Shown one piece after another: positions 1 through 9,005 of a DNA stretch of 64,000 bases. Location of the stretch: NCBI GenBank assembly GCA_023268155.1, contig JALNKM010000006.1, forward strand, positions 1-64,000. Direction: 5' to 3'. Made by a program: the position numbers and the translations under genes. Each line of letters opens with the position of its first letter. Within the stretch, counting starts at the first letter, position 1. The notes under the pieces are model-generated. The model was not told the origin of the DNA, searched no databases, and worked only from the letters and a program-made list of their open reading frames with translations. The stretch is from Candidatus Geocrenenecus huangii. Lineage in GTDB: Archaea; Thermoproteota; Nitrososphaeria_A; Caldarchaeales; Wolframiiraptoraceae.

Positions 1-11
1 TCTGAGTTCAA

Positions 12-29
12 TATCATTATATAATGATA
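12..29. repeat. Perfect 18-bp AT-rich palindrome
   Basis: The sequence TATCATTATATAATGATA reads the same on both strands. It lies at the left edge, downstream of the stop of the secreted-protein gene (227-1312, minus strand). It could be a terminator hairpin or a protein site; AT-rich palindromes also arise by chance. Nothing else is recognisable in 1-226. Confidence 0.3.
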
Positions 30-226
30 AGGATGACGTATATAATGCATATGAGAAGCCAAATGATTTAATACTTTTCCTATCCGAACACTACTCTTTT
101 TAGCACAATGACAACATCTATAAAACTACGTATATCTCATTAGATTCTAGAAAAATTGTTTTTGTATTTTTGATTATTTTTCCTAGATCTTAAGACTGTT
201 AAATAAAAAAGATGGAAAGTTTAGGA

Positions 227-1312
227 TTAAAATGAAACGTCGGAGAGCCAAGTGAAGATTGAATTTTCATAGATCTTGTATAAAGTTCTAGAGTCTAGAT
301 CATAGAGATATATTGAGGATCCGAAAGTTGTGAGAAGGAGACCTTTATTGACGCTAACCCGACGTCCTTCAGCTTGAAGTATGATCCCCTTAACATATCT
401 TATTCCCATAACTGGGAAGTTGAAGGTAGCTATCTTGCTTGGAGCTCGATTAACATCAACTACTACGTAAAGGTTTGCTGGAACAACATTTCCTGAAGAG
501 AGGTAAAGTTTACCCTCGTCATCAAACTCAAAGTTCCCTGCCCAAGAACCACCGACATCCTGTAACTTTACCTCATAGTACAGTTTTGCTTCATTCATAA
601 CTATTTTGTAAATTTTCCCGTTCTCACGAGCTCCAGTCGCTTCGCTAAAGTATAACCTGTTTTCAGGCCCAAACCTAATACATCTAATATACGTAGTGTG
701 ATTGAAGACTTTACCATAGTCTCCTACACCTAAAAGATACAATCTTATTTCTCTAGTATTAGCATCTACGTAGTAGACCTTTTCAGCTATTCCTGGATGG
801 AATGTAAAGCAACTTATAAGCCCTCTTGTCACATTAAATAGTATCCCAAGATTATGGTATTGATAATCGTATACATATACTGCTCCAGGAACTTTGAAAG
901 CGTCTGAAAAGTAGATTCGAGAGGGATTTATGAGTTCTGCTGAAATAGCAGTAGTGCCAGAAGGGGTAGTTGTAGATGTAGTAGTGGTAGGAGTGACAGT
1001 TGTAGTACCCCCAGCCGTCACGGTTGTTGTAACAGTCCTGGTAACTTCCGTCACAAAGGAAGCAACCTGAATTAGGGTGGTTGTAATAAACTCTTTTGAA
1101 GTCACAGTATACGTAGAAGTACTAAGCATTGTAGTCGCTATAGTAGTCTGAGAAGTTAAGGTAGAAGTTAAGGTTGTTGGAACAGTCCTAACCTCAGTAA
1201 TTACAGTCCCCTTCAAACCTAAATATCCAGCCATGGGCGGATAATTTACAGCAGCATATGCTCCAGCTACGAACATTAATATAGACATAACCACTATAAG
1301 GATTTTACTCAT
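227..1312 (-). CDS. Secreted Thr-rich protein with beta-propeller-like domain
   Basis: 361 residues. An N-terminal hydrophobic signal or anchor segment (about 3-21) is followed by a Ser/Thr-rich stretch (about 40-122, many TTT and TVT runs) of the kind that links archaeal surface proteins to the envelope and is usually glycosylated. The rest (about 123-361) is beta-rich, with repeated phrases such as RIYFSD, KVYYVD, RLYFSE and KLYLSS. These resemble the blades of SMP-30/NHL-type propellers. The start is supported by GAGGTG seven bases upstream and a TATA-like ATTTATATTTT about 30 bases before that. It is probably exported and anchored at the cell surface. The ligand or enzymatic role cannot be told, and the propeller assignment is an inference from the repeated pattern only. 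Confidence 0.7.
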   Translation of the reverse strand: MSKILIVVMSILMFVAGAYAAVNYPPMAGYLGLKGTVITEVRTVPTTLTSTLTSQTTIATTMLSTSTYTVTSKEFITTTLIQVASFVTEVTRTVTTTVTAGGTTTVTPTTTTSTTTPSGTTAISAELINPSRIYFSDAFKVPGAVYVYDYQYHNLGILFNVTRGLISCFTFHPGIAEKVYYVDANTREIRLYLLGVGDYGKVFNHTTYIRCIRFGPENRLYFSEATGARENGKIYKIVMNEAKLYYEVKLQDVGGSWAGNFEFDDEGKLYLSSGNVVPANLYVVVDVNRAPSKIATFNFPVMGIRYVKGIILQAEGRRVSVNKGLLLTTFGSSIYLYDLDSRTLYKIYENSIFTWLSDVSF

Positions 1313-1444
1313 CTCTCACACCTCGTAGTTATGGCCTCTTCAAAATATAAATGTTCTGCTGTTAGAAGCTTCCGGTAAAACAACATTTCATCCATTTTAA
1401 GACAATTTATTAGTGGTCGTAGAGATAAAAGATTCTAAGACAGT

Positions 1445-1620
1445 TAACCTGCGACCAAGATTAAAGAAGAGCTTGTAAAGTATGCAACAAAGAATAAAGA
1501 TGTTACTACAATGATAGGGCTAATGTAGATAACCCTATTGAGGAGCTTAAAGATGGAACAAAGAGATTCTACAACACACTCATAAAAACCAGGATAGAAG
1601 GAGGCAAATTACCTGGTTGA
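1445..1620 (+). pseudogene. Short decayed ORF, unidentified
   Basis: Two adjoining reading frames look like one broken gene. The first gives about 26 residues beginning TKIKEELVKYA and ends at a stop near 1530. After a frameshift the next gives about 32 residues including IEELKDGTKRFYNTLIKTR and ends at 1620. The amphipathic KIKEELVKYA phrase recalls small ribbon-helix-helix antitoxins, but that is a guess. The remainder of 1313-1700 holds the promoter of the secreted-protein gene and nothing else I can support. Confidence 0.25.
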
Positions 1621-1700
1621 CAGTACCAGCTGGACAATGGTAGAAGATTTCTTAAAAATTTTGGAAAACTAATACGGCACTATTTTAGATTGCTAAATAT

Positions 1701-1798
1701 GCCCCGGGCAGGATTTGAACCTGCGACAACCCGGTTTCTAATGTTTCCTATTCTAGCGATCTTCAGCCGGGCGCTCTCCCGGGCTGAGCTACCGGGGC
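1701..1798 (-). tRNA. tRNA-Phe (GAA) with 25-nt intron
   Basis: Read on the minus strand: acceptor GCCCCGG pairs with CCGGGGC, D-arm GCTC/GAGC, anticodon stem CCCGG/CCGGG, T-arm GCAGG-TTCAAAT-CCTGC. The anticodon loop is CTGAAG plus A, giving anticodon GAA. A 25-nt intron (1736-1760) sits at the canonical site after position 37. The bulge-helix-bulge is visible: CTGA pairs with TTAG, flanked by 3-nt bulges AGA and AAA. The gene is a GC-rich island in AT-rich surroundings. No CCA is encoded. Confidence 0.95.
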
Positions 1799-1888
1799 CG
1801 TTCTTCTAAATGTTCATCGTTTCTTAAAAACCTTAACCATCTTTATAGATTCTATTTCTTTATTATTCCTCGATTTTTCAAGCGTCTC

Positions 1889-3193
1889 TTATTGTTTTAC
1901 TATATTTTTTGCAAATTCTTCTGTTGCTTGTATTAGTTTTTCTATGTCTTCTATTGTGTGGGCCGATGAGATGAAGAATTGGGGGTTTTCATATGTTAAA
2001 GCAATTATCCTGTTCTCTAATAGATGCTTGAAGTATTTTCTTGATTTTTCTTTATCCTTCATTGTTTGAGCCGTCTTTACATCCCTAGGTCTGACAGGCG
2101 TGAAGTGTACCCCTACAAGTGAGCCAATACCGGTAGTGTAGCCTAACCCAAGCTTCTCTAATATTTCTCCAATATTCTTTCTTAGCTTTTCTCCGAGATT
2201 GTCTAGGTAAGTGTATATCTCGGGTCTTCTCTCTAATTCTGAAAGGAGAGTGTATCCAGCTACTGTCATGAGCATATTGGCTGTGAATGTCCCGCCCTGG
2301 AAGACTCTTTCGTGGTATTCTCTATGTTTTGTTTGGTCGAGTAGCTCCATAAACTCGTTTCTTCCTCCAAACGCTCCTACCGCGAATTCTCCTCCTCCAA
2401 CTATCTTGCCTAGTGTCGTTATGTCAGGCATAACGTTATATATCTTCTGAGCTCCTCCGGCCGATAGCCTGAAACCTGTTATCACTTCATCGAATATAAG
2501 TAATGCATTCTTACGGTCACATATCTCTCTGAGACCCTTCAAGAATTCTACATCAGCAGGTATCATTCCCCCCGCTCCTGCGACTGGCTCAACGATAATT
2601 CCTGCGATTTCAATCTTCCCGACTGCTTTTTCTACTCTTTCTAGGTCATTATATGGTAAGACCATTGTATCTCCTATTGCTTCACTAGTTAGACCTGCAC
2701 ATACTTTATCATAGGGAGGGGATACAGCGACATGCAGTGCATCGTATCCGCCATGCCAGTTTCCTTCAAATTTCACGATAACTGTTTTCCTAGTATATGC
2801 TCTGGCAAGCCTTACTGCATACATGTTTGCTTCCGTTCCACTATTCGTAAATCTAACTTTATCTATGCTTGGAACCATTCTAGAGATCTGTCTTGCGAGA
2901 TTTATCTCCCATTCATGTGGTAAACCAACATGTATACCGTACTCGATCTGTCTATTGATAGCTTCCATGACGGGCGGATATTTGTGGCCCATGAGTTTTG
3001 CGCCGTGACCGATCCAGTAATCAGTATACTCGTTTCCATCAACATCGACTAGTTTCTGTGCATAAGCTTTATAGACATAGAAAGGATAAGGCTCGAAGTA
3101 TCTAATAGAGTAGGTTACCCCGCCTGGCAGATATTGTTTAGCTTTCTCAAATAATTCTCGAGATCTAGGAGTTGAAGATTCATATGTTGTCAT
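1889..3193 (-). CDS. Class III PLP aminotransferase, glutamate-1-semialdehyde aminomutase family
   Basis: 434 residues, the usual length for HemL (about 430). Visible family marks are NSGTEANMYA (about 117-126, phosphate binding), FDEVITGFR (about 234-242, with the Asp that holds the pyridine nitrogen) and TTLGKIVGGG, with the Schiff-base Lys at about 263. HemL converts glutamate-1-semialdehyde to 5-aminolevulinate for tetrapyrrole synthesis. The N-terminal substrate loop (GGVTYSIRYFE) differs from the common HemL form, and no other heme genes are nearby, so it may be a HemL-like paralogue acting on another substrate. Minus-strand signals GTTTATAGG and GAGGAAGG precede the ATG. It lies 100 bases downstream of a corrinoid/iron-type ABC permease, which would fit tetrapyrrole metabolism. 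Confidence 0.8.
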   Translation of the reverse strand: MTTYESSTPRSRELFEKAKQYLPGGVTYSIRYFEPYPFYVYKAYAQKLVDVDGNEYTDYWIGHGAKLMGHKYPPVMEAINRQIEYGIHVGLPHEWEINLARQISRMVPSIDKVRFTNSGTEANMYAVRLARAYTRKTVIVKFEGNWHGGYDALHVAVSPPYDKVCAGLTSEAIGDTMVLPYNDLERVEKAVGKIEIAGIIVEPVAGAGGMIPADVEFLKGLREICDRKNALLIFDEVITGFRLSAGGAQKIYNVMPDITTLGKIVGGGEFAVGAFGGRNEFMELLDQTKHREYHERVFQGGTFTANMLMTVAGYTLLSELERRPEIYTYLDNLGEKLRKNIGEILEKLGLGYTTGIGSLVGVHFTPVRPRDVKTAQTMKDKEKSRKYFKHLLENRIIALTYENPQFFISSAHTIEDIEKLIQATEEFAKNIVKQ

Positions 3194-3293
3194 AACCTTC
3201 CTCTACTAAAGGCATATCCTATCCTATAAACATAACTATCACTGAAATCCGATGAACATATTCAGTATTCAGCTTATTTCATACATTATATCA

Positions 3294-4325
3294 CTAAGTT
3301 CTTCTGTATTTCTTGGAGAGCAGGATGAGAAAGATGGGCGCACCGATCGATGATGTTATCGCTCCTACTGGAAGCTCGGCTGGAGCTATTATCGTTCTGG
3401 CCACCATATCTGCCAAGACTAGGATAGAAGCTCCAGTAAAGATGCTTGAGGGCAAAAGTATCCGATAATCTTCGCCTGAGAGTATTCTCGATATGTGTGG
3501 AGCTATTAACCCCATGAAGCCTATTATTCCATTAAATGCTACGGAGATAGAAGTTAGAAGAGATAATGAGATTATCATTGTCTTTCTCAGAAGGGGCACA
3601 TTTACACCGAGCTGCCGTGCCTCGTCTTCTCCCAGCATCATTATATTCAACTTCCTTGCATTAAGTAAGATATAACCCACAACAGTAGCTGAGACAGAAA
3701 CCATTATGAAGAGATATCTCCAAGACGAAGTTATTAAGCTTCCGAAGAGCCAGAAGATTATGCCATAAGTCTTCCCAGCGGAGATCGTGACGACAATGGT
3801 TGTAGCTGCTGAGAATAGAAAGCTTACGGCCACGCCTGAGAGTAGGAATGCTGTGTACGTTTCACCACCTAGCCTAGAAAACATTAACGTTAACGTTAAG
3901 GCGGTTGCCGCCCCAATTAAAGCCATAGCGGGTAGAGCGTATGATGAAGAAGGTGACAAGAACGTTATCCCGAGGAGAGCTGATAAAGAGGCTGTAAAAG
4001 CTGCTCCAGATGCGATGCCGGTAACATACGGGTCTACTAATGGATTCCTGAAAATGTTCTGCATAACTGCTCCCGCAACAGATAAAGAGGCACCGATAAC
4101 AATAGCTGACACTATTCGAGGAACTCTAGTATTCATTATTAATTCGATGTTTCTCACATCTCCACGATTAAGAAGTAGATTTAAGATGTCTTCTAATCCG
4201 AATTCCGCGGTTCCATGCACTAACGATATTAGACTTAATGTTACTGTTAGTAATAACCCCACAACTATGACTAGAGTAAGCTTCTTCTTCTTTAAAGCTA
4301 GGATGGAGACCGAAATGTTGTACAT
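3294..4325 (-). CDS. FecCD/BtuC-type ABC transporter permease
   Basis: 343 residues with about nine or ten hydrophobic helices, the typical size and shape of the FecCD family. Recognisable family phrases are TRVPRIVSAIVIGASLSVAG near 68-87, RNPLVDPYVTGI (about 91-103) and the cytoplasmic coupling segment GFMGLIAPHISR (about 268-279) that contacts the ATPase. It imports an iron chelate, heme or corrinoid together with the binding protein encoded just upstream (stop at 4344, 18 bases before this start). No ATPase gene is adjacent. The matching ATPase is most likely the one at 22700-23473, which shares an operator with the binding-protein gene. Which ligand is carried cannot be told. Confidence 0.9.
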   Translation of the reverse strand: MYNISVSILALKKKKLTLVIVVGLLLTVTLSLISLVHGTAEFGLEDILNLLLNRGDVRNIELIMNTRVPRIVSAIVIGASLSVAGAVMQNIFRNPLVDPYVTGIASGAAFTASLSALLGITFLSPSSSYALPAMALIGAATALTLTLMFSRLGGETYTAFLLSGVAVSFLFSAATTIVVTISAGKTYGIIFWLFGSLITSSWRYLFIMVSVSATVVGYILLNARKLNIMMLGEDEARQLGVNVPLLRKTMIISLSLLTSISVAFNGIIGFMGLIAPHISRILSGEDYRILLPSSIFTGASILVLADMVARTIIAPAELPVGAITSSIGAPIFLILLSKKYRRT

Positions 4326-4343
4326 CTGGAACCCTTCGATACA

Positions 4344-5450
4344 TCATGCTAGGATAGAGATTGTAAATAAGTATTTAGTATATTCTTCATCAATAGTCCT
4401 CGGAATTTCTACATTGAATATCTCAGGATACAGTATCTTGGCTAGAAGTTCTACCGCTTCCCCTATTCTTGGACCAGGTCTAAGGAAGACGTTTTCAGCT
4501 TGACCGTACAGTAGGTAGACTCTATTATTCTTGACAGCGTTGACCGAGCTGAACCCGGGGATACTCATCAGCTTCTCCATTACTTCTTCAGGTTTCATAC
4601 CTATAGACATAGCGGTGACGATTATCACTTCAGGATTTCTTGTAACTATTGTTTCAGGATTCGTCATAAACCATCCATTAGAATCAACTAGAACATTATA
4701 TCCGCCTGCATACCCTATAATGTCGTTGAGGAAAGTACTGTTCCCCGCCGTCCATATAGGCTCAAGCCATATTACTGATAGTACGCTTGTCTTTGATTTT
4801 ACCTGAGTGATCTTGGATTGAACATAGTCTATCCTATCCCTTATGCTGTTGACTAGGCTCAAAGCTTTGTATTCGATATTCATTATTTTGCCTACAATCA
4901 GTATCTCTTTGTAGACATCATTCACCGTGGAAGCATCCAGGGCTACTACGGTAAGCCCTTTTTCTTCCAGTATGGGGACGATCCCTCCCTGTACCCCTGG
5001 GCTAACGAATACTATGTCAGGTCTTAGAGCTAGGATCTTTTCAATGTTCAGAGTAGTTACTCCACCGACGTTCTCTATAATGCCTTCTTCCCTGAAACGT
5101 TTAATCTCTGGTGGATAATCACTATACTCGTCTACACCCACGATATACTCTGTTAGTTCTAAGGCTGCAAGTATCTCCGTAATACTTGGAGCACAAGACA
5201 CTATTCTCTGAGGCTGCTTATCTATGGTGATATCTCTCTTCATGAAATCGATTATCTTTAAAGGGTAAGGGCTCTCAGTGATACGGGTCGTCTCAAGAGT
5301 GGTTATAGTCAATGTTTTTGTCTTCTCAATAGTCATGGAAAACGTTGTAGTTTGACCTGCTTCGCCTATAATCTGATTTGAGGCGAAATAGATGTTGAGG
5401 CCTATGCTTACAAGAAGTATTAACAACATTGCTAGAGTAGAGGTTCGCAT
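4344..5450 (-). CDS. BtuF/FepB-type substrate-binding protein, membrane anchored
   Basis: 368 residues from the ATG at 5450. An N-terminal membrane helix (about 5-24) is followed by a Thr-rich linker and a two-lobed periplasmic-binding domain that begins RIVSCAPSITEIL, a standard BtuF/FepB opening. A longer reading from 5528 adds 26 residues, but a TATA-like TTTAAATA (5473-5480, minus strand) lies about 25 bases before the 5450 ATG, so a leaderless transcript starting at or next to 5450 is more likely. A perfect palindrome (5453-5471) fills the space between TATA and start. The protein would deliver iron-siderophore, heme or corrinoid to the permease encoded downstream. No lipobox Cys is evident; the N-terminal helix serves as anchor. 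Confidence 0.88.
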   Translation of the reverse strand: MRTSTLAMLLILLVSIGLNIYFASNQIIGEAGQTTTFSMTIEKTKTLTITTLETTRITESPYPLKIIDFMKRDITIDKQPQRIVSCAPSITEILAALELTEYIVGVDEYSDYPPEIKRFREEGIIENVGGVTTLNIEKILALRPDIVFVSPGVQGGIVPILEEKGLTVVALDASTVNDVYKEILIVGKIMNIEYKALSLVNSIRDRIDYVQSKITQVKSKTSVLSVIWLEPIWTAGNSTFLNDIIGYAGGYNVLVDSNGWFMTNPETIVTRNPEVIIVTAMSIGMKPEEVMEKLMSIPGFSSVNAVKNNRVYLLYGQAENVFLRPGPRIGEAVELLAKILYPEIFNVEIPRTIDEEYTKYLFTISILA

Positions 5451-5452
5451 GT

Positions 5453-5471
5453 TGGATGGATTATCCATCCA
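5453..5471 (-). promoter_or_regulatory. Palindromic operator of ABC importer, copy 1
   Basis: On the minus strand: TGGATGGATAATCCATCCA, a perfect 8-bp inverted repeat with a 3-bp centre. It lies directly between the TATA-like box (5473-5480) and the leaderless ATG at 5450, a position where a bound protein would block initiation. The same element with one central change occurs at 22673-22691 before the ABC ATPase gene. A metal- or cofactor-sensing repressor is the natural expectation; its identity is unknown. Confidence 0.7.
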
Positions 5472-5627
5472 GTATTTAAACAAAACGTTGAATAGTGCTT
5501 GGGAATATATACTATTCACTACATTCATCCATCAACTCGAGTGGGAGGGGTAATAGGATAATTCTTAAAGATGTTTCCCTTAGTGAAAACTGGAAAACTT
5601 TAATAGAGTATCGATATACCATGTGAT

Positions 5628-5960
5628 ATGAATAGTTACATCCAGGTCTTGACGACGACTAATTCAAGAGAAAAAGCTGAAGAGATTGCTAGAAGACTTT
5701 TGGAGAAAAGACTTGCAGGATGCGTTCAGATCATTGGTCCAATTAGATCGATGTATTGGTGGAGAAACGTTATTGAAGAAGCTGAAGAATGGATTTGTTT
5801 TATCAAGACTAGGGCTGAGCTATACGATGATGTCGAGAAACTGATTAGGAGCCTGCACAGCTATGAAGTCCCAGAAATAATATCACTACCTATAACTACT
5901 GGTTACAAGAGATATCTAGAATGGCTATCGAGTGAGGTGGAAGATCGCTCAATGAGATAA
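5628..5960 (+). CDS. cutA: CutA1 family protein
   Basis: 110 residues, the full CutA length. Family features are the opening YIQVLTTTNSREKAEEIARR, the core LEKRLAGCVQI, SMYWWRN and the closing YEVPEIISLPI. CutA is a very stable trimeric ferredoxin-like protein originally linked to divalent metal tolerance; its real role is unsettled. A TATA-like TTTAATAGAG lies about 30 bases before the ATG. The gene is convergent with the HTH gene, with only three bases between their stop codons. Confidence 0.95.
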   Translation: MNSYIQVLTTTNSREKAEEIARRLLEKRLAGCVQIIGPIRSMYWWRNVIEEAEEWICFIKTRAELYDDVEKLIRSLHSYEVPEIISLPITTGYKRYLEWLSSEVEDRSMR

Positions 5961-5963
5961 TGG

Positions 5964-6467
5964 TTATGCTTTCTCAACCTTCTCAATAATTTCTTTCATA
6001 GAGTTCTTGATCTCGGAAAGCAACGATTCCAGTCTATCAGCTCTCTTCTTTTCTTCTTCCAGTCTAGCTTTAACTTCTTCAAGCTCGACCGTAGTTAAGT
6101 CTCTCACCGGTCTAACTTGTATCTGTGGAAACTCTATTCTTACACCTTCTCTCTGAAACTTCTCTAGAGTCTGCCTTACTAGTTGACCTGCCTTAGTCTT
6201 CCCGGTGAGGTGACTCCTTATCGTCGCTTCGCTTCTACCAAGGTCTTCAGCTATCTGGCTCACCGTCATCTTAGCTCTTTCTCTAGCTATTGCCGCTGCA
6301 GCTACGGCGAGTGAGTCTACCCAAGTTAATCTCTCGGCAGGGTTTCTTAATTCTTCTAAGACTTCTGGTCTAAACATTGTTCCTACTAGAAGTGCGTACT
6401 CGAGTTTGTGGATCTGTTCTCTACCGATGGGAGATAGGGGTATCTCTTCACTCACGTATACCACCAC
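5964..6467 (-). CDS. HTH protein with C-terminal coiled coil, partner of KaiC-like ATPase
   Basis: 167 residues. A helix-turn-helix is visible around 66-90 ([21 protein letters not shown]), preceded by a helical region with [13 protein letters not shown]. The last 40 residues (about 124-167) are charged and heptad-like, a coiled coil likely to mediate pairing. The start overlaps the end of the KaiC-like gene by 20 bases, so the two are translationally coupled. Such ATPase/HTH pairs recur in archaea and are thought to act in signalling or transcription control. Direct targets cannot be inferred here. Confidence 0.75.
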   Translation of the reverse strand: MVVYVSEEIPLSPIGREQIHKLEYALLVGTMFRPEVLEELRNPAERLTWVDSLAVAAAAIARERAKMTVSQIAEDLGRSEATIRSHLTGKTKAGQLVRQTLEKFQREGVRIEFPQIQVRPVRDLTTVELEEVKARLEEEKKRADRLESLLSEIKNSMKEIIEKVEKA

Positions 6468-7191
6468 CTACTCTTATAACTTCATCTGCTTTTATCTCTA
6501 TCCCCTTATTCGTGATTATGAATGGGTGCCTCCTCATGGAATGGGCTGTACTACGCATCTTCCACACAATAATGCTCCTTTTCAGTTCGCCATTAATCTC
6601 ATCTAGGTCGAGCCTTACGATACCGTCTGCAGCATGTTCAACGCCTGGTCCTCCGAAGCCTCTTTCTGTAACACTTACTTGAGAGACAAGTATTGATGTG
6701 CACCCCATGCCTGATAAGACTTTCTTTAATTGAAGAACCATGCTTCTAGCTAGTGCCGGCCTAGTTATATAGAGTGTTGTAACAGAATCTATCACTACTC
6801 TTTCAGCATTTACTTCTTTTATCGCTTCTCTGAGCACGTCTATAAGTAGATTGAAGTCTCCGGGATCCCTAACGACGTATTTTTCTCTTTTAGCTGCTTC
6901 TCCAATCCCTGCGGTGAAAGCATCTACTAAAGCGAATGACCCCTTCTCCTCAAATATTCTGACGTCCCATCCAAATTGGGCCATAGATATTCTAACTTGT
7001 ACAGGGTGTTCTTCTAATACTACAAGTATTCCCGGCTCTCCTCTCTGTAAACCATTGTATAGATATTGCTGACCGAAGATGGATTTACCTGTGCCCGGCC
7101 CACCTGACAGTAATACAACATTTCTCCTCGGTATTCCGCCTCCTAGTATCTCATCTAATCCTGGTATGCCGGTAACTACTCTCTCAATCAA
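6448..7191 (-). CDS. KaiC-like RecA-fold ATPase (single domain)
   Basis: 247 residues with a single KaiC/RecA domain. Walker A is GGPGTGKS (30-37), the catalytic Glu pair is at 60-61 (VLEEH), and the Walker B Asp is near 135 (VVIDS). The SQ motif at 170-171 and the [12 protein letters not shown] strand are typical. The start overlaps the DUF429 stop by 4 bases and its own stop overlaps the HTH gene. It is probably a cytoplasmic ATP-driven switch working with that HTH protein. It is also an intein-free paralogue of the ATPase at 56121-57497 and so marks exactly where that gene is interrupted. Confidence 0.88.
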   Translation of the reverse strand: MIERVVTGIPGLDEILGGGIPRRNVVLLSGGPGTGKSIFGQQYLYNGLQRGEPGILVVLEEHPVQVRISMAQFGWDVRIFEEKGSFALVDAFTAGIGEAAKREKYVVRDPGDFNLLIDVLREAIKEVNAERVVIDSVTTLYITRPALARSMVLQLKKVLSGMGCTSILVSQVSVTERGFGGPGVEHAADGIVRLDLDEINGELKRSIIVWKMRSTAHSMRRHPFIITNKGIEIKADEVIRVGGGIRE

Positions 7192-7805
7192 TCTCCATCA
7201 TGTAAAACTTCATTATTCTTTTTCAAAAACGTTTCAGGTCTAGGCAGTATGACAATACACTCCTCGGGGTCTCCGACAGCGATGTACTTGCCTTCTAGGT
7301 ATGCTATACCTACTAGAGAACACGTAATAGCGTCTAGCTCGTGGCCTGTTTCGTCACATCTTAAACCTTTTACGCCCAGCTCGGCCAGCCCCCTCTTCAG
7401 CAGGTGTAGACCTTTATTCTTTCTAGGAATCTTGAGTACGTCTTGTGCACCTCCAGGATAAACTTCGATCACCTTGTATCCTGAGACCTCCAATCTCTCT
7501 TTTAGCTTGATGGCTCTATCTGTTAGAATTCTCATTCCATGGAGGGTTGGAGGGAGGATGTGGATATTCATTTCTATTAGCTTCCTGTCACATGTCCTTA
7601 ACGCTTGACCAGGTTTGGGGAGGTTTAGGGGAGCATCTATTGCAACGACCGAAGGGTCTGAAGATACTATGAATTCTATAACTTCGTCATCTTCTTTGCA
7701 TAAAGATGATTCACAGGATAGGTCTACCCTCATCCTGCATAAACCTGTATATTTCCTAGGTGTTCCTGCAAGGTCTACACCTACTGAACTCCACTTCACC
7801 CCCAT
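7188..7805 (-). CDS. DUF429 family protein, RNase H-like fold
   Basis: 205 residues. The family marks are an N-terminal GVDLAGT (9-15), [11 protein letters not shown] (about 54-64) with a second acidic residue, YPGGAQDVL, and [12 protein letters not shown] near 155-166 carrying the last acidic residue. This layout of conserved acids on an RNase H-like core is why DUF429 members are considered possible nucleases; activity is not established. The gene ends in a 4-base overlap with the KaiC-like gene. It starts 62 bases after aroC on the same strand, so it may share that transcript. Confidence 0.8.
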   Translation of the reverse strand: MGVKWSSVGVDLAGTPRKYTGLCRMRVDLSCESSLCKEDDEVIEFIVSSDPSVVAIDAPLNLPKPGQALRTCDRKLIEMNIHILPPTLHGMRILTDRAIKLKERLEVSGYKVIEVYPGGAQDVLKIPRKNKGLHLLKRGLAELGVKGLRCDETGHELDAITCSLVGIAYLEGKYIAVGDPEECIVILPRPETFLKKNNEVLHDGD

Positions 7806-7867
7806 ATTCCCAACCCAGTCTAAATTAACTCCAACATCACCGTGATTACTATGTTTTCGAATACTCT

Positions 7868-8971
7868 CTAGCGATTCTTGATTACTGGTGGGATTAACCC
7901 ATATCTTATAGCGTGGTCGGCTAAGACTAATGCCGTCATTGCTTCAACGACTGGGACGGCTCTAGGGACAATACATGGATCATGTCTTCCTCCAACAGAT
8001 ATCTCCGTCCCTAACCTTTTTCTGAGATCCACCGTTTTCTGTTTTAATGCAATTGATGACGGGGGTTTAACTGATACTCTAAAAACTAGTGGCGCTCCAG
8101 TCGAGATGCCTCCAACTATTCCTCCAGCATCATTCTTCTCCACCTTTATTTCTCCGTCAACTACTACGAGTGGGTCGTTGTGTTCTGAGCCGAGCATTCT
8201 TGCTGCTTTGAATCCTGCTCCAAATTCTACGCCTTTCACCGCTGGGATTGAAAATAACGCTTTTGCTAGGTCTGAGTCTAGGGCATCGAATACTGGTTCA
8301 CCTAGACCTGGGGGGATCCCTGTTACTATACATTCAATTATTCCTCCAACACTATCTCCCCGAGACATCGCTTCGAGAATTTTTTTCTTCATTTCAACTG
8401 CTGCTTGAGTCGTGGGTGCTCTACATTCATTCTCGTATCTGTATCTTCTAGCATCTTCTAGTGTAAAGTTCTCTGCTTTCTCTCCACCTATCTCCAATGC
8501 GTATGCTGTTATCTCTACATCTAGAAGGCTTTTGAGCAACTTCTTTGCGACCGCTCCAGCCATTACAAATCCCGCAGTAATTCTTCCAGAGAAACGGCCT
8601 CCACCTCTATAATCATTAAATCCACCATACTTTACATAAGCGAAGTAGTCTGCGTGGCTAGGCCTAGGAGTGTATCTGAGGGATTCATAATCTTCGCTTC
8701 TAACATCTCTATTCCAGATAACCATACATATTGGAGCACCAGTAGTATATCCGTTAAAGACTCCTGATAGGATCTCGACTCTGTCTTCTTCTCTTCTAGT
8801 AGTGGTGAGGTTTGAGGCACCAGGTCTTCTTAAGTCTAGGTCTCTCTGAATATCGTTTTCTGAAAGCTTCAACCCTGCTGGGCAACCATCCACGACTACC
8901 CCTACGCATTTTCCATGGCTCTCCCCAAAGCTTATTACTCTGAACATTTCTCCAATTATATTCCCAGCCAC
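7868..8971 (-). CDS. aroC: Chorismate synthase
   Basis: 367 residues, normal for the family. It catalyses the last step to chorismate, the anti-1,4-elimination of phosphate from EPSP with reduced FMN. Visible marks are FRVISFGESHG (10-20), RPGASNLTTTRREEDRVEI (about 49-67), RPSHADYFAYVKYG and GGGRFSGRITAGFV (about 126-139). The start is GTG with a strong GGAGGAGAG ribosome site just before it. It lies 34 bases downstream of aroA on the same strand. With aroA it completes the pathway whose earlier steps are encoded at 12.7-19.2 kb. The source of reduced flavin is not visible in the window. Confidence 0.97.
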   Translation of the reverse strand: MAGNIIGEMFRVISFGESHGKCVGVVVDGCPAGLKLSENDIQRDLDLRRPGASNLTTTRREEDRVEILSGVFNGYTTGAPICMVIWNRDVRSEDYESLRYTPRPSHADYFAYVKYGGFNDYRGGGRFSGRITAGFVMAGAVAKKLLKSLLDVEITAYALEIGGEKAENFTLEDARRYRYENECRAPTTQAAVEMKKKILEAMSRGDSVGGIIECIVTGIPPGLGEPVFDALDSDLAKALFSIPAVKGVEFGAGFKAARMLGSEHNDPLVVVDGEIKVEKNDAGGIVGGISTGAPLVFRVSVKPPSSIALKQKTVDLRKRLGTEISVGGRHDPCIVPRAVPVVEAMTALVLADHAIRYGLIPPVIKNR

Positions 8972-9005
8972 TTCTCTCCTCCTACTATATTTGCTGGAGG
9001 CTTAT

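Noticed and set aside
3787-4503. Plus-strand 238-codon frame antisense to the ABC permease
   Set aside because: It is a long open shadow produced by the codon bias of the permease gene; the true permease has clear family motifs.
4344-5528. Upstream start (5528) for the ABC binding protein
   Set aside because: The TATA-like box and palindrome lie inside that extension and point to a transcript starting at or near 5450.
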